Positions 6,230-7,551 of a stretch of 7,551 nt of DNA are shown here, piece after piece. Both the position numbers and the translations under genes were made by a program. How positions within the stretch are numbered: the first letter of the stretch is position 1; every line of letters begins with the position of its first letter. The stretch spans positions 1-7,551 of the forward strand of contig JAIRJY010000137.1 of assembly GCA_031260365.1 (NCBI GenBank), written 5' to 3'. The notes under the pieces were generated by a model, which ran no database searches, had not been told where the DNA came from, and was given only the letters and a program-made list of their open reading frames with translations. The DNA comes from Nitrososphaerota archaeon (GTDB lineage: Archaea > Thermoproteota > Bathyarchaeia > Bathyarchaeales > Bathycorpusculaceae).

Positions 6230-6351
6230 CCCAACAACACCAACAGCAGCCTCTGTTTAGTCCTCAAACCCAGCAAGCAATTGCAAAAATTAGCCTTCAA
6301 ATGGACGATTTAGCTCAGACGTTATCATTTGCTTTAAACGCTATTGTGTAG
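6226..6351 (+). CDS. 41-aa glutamine-rich protein translationally coupled to the tail gene
   Basis: A short gene running from ATG 6226 to TAG 6349-6351. Its ATG overlaps the TGA of the tail gene (ATGA) and is preceded by GGAGGT, so ribosomes finishing the tail protein can start here. The product begins with a Gln-rich stretch (TQQHQQQ), then SPQTQQAIAKISLQMDDLAQTL, which is amphipathic helix, and ends in LNAIV. Phage tail operons often place very small helper proteins straight after the fibre, and a fibre chaperone or cap is a reasonable guess; I recognise no family. The frame after the stop continues in the -1 phase as a coiled-coil stretch, so the gene may have been longer before a one-base loss. 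Confidence 0.6.
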   Translation: MTQQHQQQPLFSPQTQQAIAKISLQMDDLAQTLSFALNAIV

Positions 6352-6425
6352 CTAAAAAGGACACAAAAATCCAAGAGTTAGAAACTAAACTCGTAGAACT
6401 CCAAACACAAAGAAACAGTACCTAA
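6294..6425 (+). pseudogene. start-less coiled-coil frame following the 41-aa gene
   Basis: In the -1 phase relative to the 41-aa gene this frame stays open to TAA 6423-6425 without an ATG. Its last 24 residues (VAKKDTKIQELE, then TKLVELQTQRNST) form a clear heptad-like coiled coil, similar in style to the end of the large tail protein. Loss of one base near the TAG at 6349 would join it to the coupled gene, giving about 65-66 residues. The alternatives are ribosomal frameshifting or chance; the evidence is only the coding-like amino-acid pattern. Confidence 0.35.
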
Positions 6426-6482
6426 CTAGGAGCATTTTACCATTTTAGCACGCCTACATTTCTTGTACTAAAACGCTTTGCC

Positions 6483-6488
6483 TTTTTT
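6483..6488 (+). terminator. oligo-T tract, candidate terminator of the tail operon
   Basis: Six consecutive T residues, with shorter T4 runs nearby (CATTTTACCATTTTAG just upstream). Archaeal RNA polymerase stops at such U-tracts without needing a hairpin. It lies about 60 bases past the last plausible coding frame on this strand and before the opposing operon. Confidence 0.4.
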
Positions 6489-6552
6489 AATGTTAGCATT
6501 TTCGTGACCTCATAAAAACATATATGAATTTATTTAACTAAAAACTAAAACG

Positions 6553-7137
6553 TTAGGTCACCATAAATTGTGCTATTAATAAGTTACTCATTGCAGACAA
6601 AGAACAAAGATGACCTAAATTGCTGTATTCAAAATTCTGAGTTAAAGTATTCCATTGCATAAACCCTAAAAGATGTTCCACTTCTTCACCATTTGCCTTT
6701 CTTCGGAGTACCTTTGAAATATCAACTTCAGAAGCTAAAATACCTGATAACCGGCTACTGGCTCCAGCATCAATATTGATTAACAAACCAAATTTTGCAT
6801 TTGAAACAACACTATAACCTAAAAGCTGTGACCATTCCGCTAAACCTACATTTTCACGTAATTTTACTTCTAAAATGACAATTTCAAATTTTTGACCATT
6901 AGTAATGACCCCAAAAATATCGGTATTCAATGGGGGCGTGTTTCGACAAAAAGTTTGTAAACATGAACACTTTTCAGGATGTTCAACCATTAACTCTTTA
7001 ATTTTTGAGGTTAGTTCTCCGTTTTTCCAATAAATTGAAACATTATCAACCCTTTTAGCAAGAAAATTACTATTAAGTTGCGCTTCGATGAAACTTGTGA
7101 TTTCAAGATAATGGGCAACTTCATTTTTCTTTTTCAC
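6553..7137 (-). CDS. PD-(D/E)XK nuclease-like protein, possible restriction or defence nuclease
   Basis: A 194-residue protein with the signature of the PD-(D/E)XK nuclease superfamily. D73 sits in NTDIFGV; strand FEIVILEVK carries E90 and K92; a helix follows with Q104 in AEWSQLLGY; then KFGLLINID, a core strand. E18 in the first helix could be the accessory acidic residue. This D, ExK, Q order is the metal-dependent active site of restriction enzymes, Holliday-junction resolvases and RecB/Cas4-type nucleases, so DNA cleavage is likely; the substrate is unknown. The region just before D73 has three cysteines (C57, C59, C64). The start is GTG at 7137, supported by GAGGGTGA 6 bases upstream, and its first bases overlap the stop of the previous gene (GTGA). 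The gene is third in a minus-strand operon. A host repair or viral replication role is equally possible. Confidence 0.65.
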   Translation of the reverse strand: MKKKNEVAHYLEITSFIEAQLNSNFLAKRVDNVSIYWKNGELTSKIKELMVEHPEKCSCLQTFCRNTPPLNTDIFGVITNGQKFEIVILEVKLRENVGLAEWSQLLGYSVVSNAKFGLLINIDAGASSRLSGILASEVDISKVLRRKANGEEVEHLLGFMQWNTLTQNFEYSNLGHLCSLSAMSNLLIAQFMVT

Positions 7138-7352
7138 CTTAAATCACCCTCTGTTATTGGAATTACACTTATTTTATACGGATTTTCTGCTGAGTGACAA
7201 ATTAATTTTTTATACACCAACGGATTGTTTGCGCCAACAAGAGACGAATATTTTCCTAATGATAACACAAGAGGTGTAAGTAAATCAGGTAATAAAACTC
7301 TAATTGTAGCAGTTAAATTATTTTTCAGGTATTCACGCAAAATATCGTTCAT
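7134..7352 (-). CDS. 72-aa protein of the nuclease operon, unknown function
   Basis: A short protein I do not recognise. It begins with an amphipathic helix (MNDILREYLKNNL), followed by a hydrophobic Leu-rich stretch (IRVLLPDLLTPLVLSLGKY), an ANNPLVYKKLICH segment and a final strand (YKISVIPITEGDL). It lacks obvious catalytic residues. The stop overlaps the nuclease start by GTGA, and the ATG comes 3 bases after the stop of the preceding gene, so all three are almost certainly co-transcribed and translated in order. No ribosome site precedes its ATG, which agrees with coupling to the upstream gene. It might be a partner or control subunit of the nuclease, but only the position suggests this. 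Confidence 0.55.
   Translation of the reverse strand: MNDILREYLKNNLTATIRVLLPDLLTPLVLSLGKYSSLVGANNPLVYKKLICHSAENPYKISVIPITEGDLR
7144..7151 (-). promoter_or_regulatory. Shine-Dalgarno site fixing the GTG start of the nuclease gene
   Basis: GAGGGTGA on the minus strand, 6 bases before GTG 7137-7135. It closely matches the anti-Shine-Dalgarno complement (GGAGGTGA) and lies inside the end of the 72-aa gene. Confidence 0.6.
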
Positions 7353-7355
7353 ATG

Positions 7356-7550
7356 TCATTTAGGACGTAAACCATTTAATAGACCTAATTCGGCGGCAAC
7401 TAAAAATGTAACTGCCTTCATAACTTGATTAACTGGATACCCTGAAACATTGTCAGAACTAAAAAGAAGCGTACTGACATTTTTTTGATACTGCTTGTAT
7501 AACGTAGAAATTTGAAGATGTTTTTCAGAATACGTCCTGTTAGCAAAAAT
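7356..7550 (-). CDS. partial gene, C-terminal 64 residues of the first visible member of the nuclease operon
   Basis: An open frame enters from the right edge and ends at TGA 7358-7356, leaving 64 visible residues. They are mainly helical: TYSEKHLQISTLYKQYQKN, a short loop SSDNVSGYP, then VNQVMKAVTFLVAAELGLL and a basic end (NGLRPK). The gene's start and any N-terminal domain lie outside the window. It stops 3 bases before the 72-aa gene, so it heads or precedes the same operon. The fragment is too short to assign; it could be the end of a methyltransferase, an ATPase or an unrelated protein. Confidence 0.5.
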   Translation of the reverse strand: MFANRTYSEKHLQISTLYKQYQKNVSTLLFSSDNVSGYPVNQVMKAVTFLVAAELGLLNGLRPK

Positions 7551-7551
7551 T

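Noticed and set aside
5836..6300. 154-codon open frame on the minus strand opposite the end of the tail gene
   Set aside because: Ser/Cys/Leu-rich product typical of the antisense of A+C-rich coding DNA, with no ribosome site; the plus-strand coiled coil is clearly the real frame.
6349..6390. TAG read through as pyrrolysine in the 41-aa gene
   Set aside because: Readthrough reaches another stop after about nine residues with no coherent protein; the -1 frame gives the convincing coiled coil instead.
4990..6425. Diversity-generating retroelement acting on the fibre
   Set aside because: No reverse transcriptase, template repeat or A-to-N style variable repeat is visible; the base bias covers long regions rather than a variable tip.
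6504..6561. Inverted repeat GTGACCT / AGGTCAC flanking the end of the nuclease gene, as element ends
   Set aside because: Only 7-base arms 44 bases apart, one copy inside the coding end; no target duplication or transposase, so chance is likely.
7225..7428. 67-codon plus-strand open frame opposite the nuclease operon
   Set aside because: It overlaps two minus-strand frames that are joined by tight coupling; no ribosome site and no coherent domain.
1..7551. CRISPR array, tRNA or rRNA genes, insertion sequences
   Set aside because: No regularly spaced repeats, no tRNA- or rRNA-like segments and no transposase motifs were seen on either strand.

Overview
The window looks like an accessory stretch of an AT-rich archaeal genome, either a provirus-like island or an integrated element. 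The archaeal signs are TATA boxes about 25 bases upstream of expected transcript starts (one gives a leaderless gene), strong GGAG/GGAGGT Shine-Dalgarno sites next to GTG and TTG starts, and a RelE toxin with a cysteine-rich insert of a kind I associate with archaea. I cannot name the lineage. There is no rRNA, tRNA, CRISPR array, transposase, integrase, capsid or terminase gene in view.

Layout, left to right. (1) 136-1171, plus strand: a toxin-antitoxin operon. An 18-bp palindrome sits directly upstream of a TATA box. An antitoxin follows, with a Panacea (SocA-like) N-terminal part and a RelB-like C-terminal tail. A RelE-family toxin overlaps the antitoxin by 29 bases. (2) 1209-2475: two closely related small winged-helix proteins in opposite orientations (1209-1439 minus, 2028-2267 plus), with a coiled-coil protein carrying a hydrophobic centre between them (1486-1965). 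The second winged-helix gene runs out of frame into a start-less reading frame (2242-2475), which looks like its lost C-terminal domain. (3) 2496-2960, minus strand: a four-helix membrane protein with a leaderless-type promoter. (4) 3035-6425, plus strand: a very large tail protein joining a phage-type baseplate hub, an inserted jelly-roll-like domain, a glycine linker, a fibre and a C-terminal coiled coil. A 41-aa gene is translationally coupled to its end. (5) 6553-7550, minus strand: a tight three-gene operon, the first gene cut by the window edge, ending in a PD-(D/E)XK nuclease-like protein.

The genes fit a viral or provirus-derived island: a host-recognition tail module, small DNA-binding regulators, a toxin-antitoxin module and a possible restriction or defence operon. 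The strangest feature is compositional. The two structural genes switch abruptly, inside single reading frames, between G+T-rich and A+C-rich coding-strand segments (26% to 79% A+C in two 120-base samples of one gene) while the protein stays continuous. I have no settled explanation.
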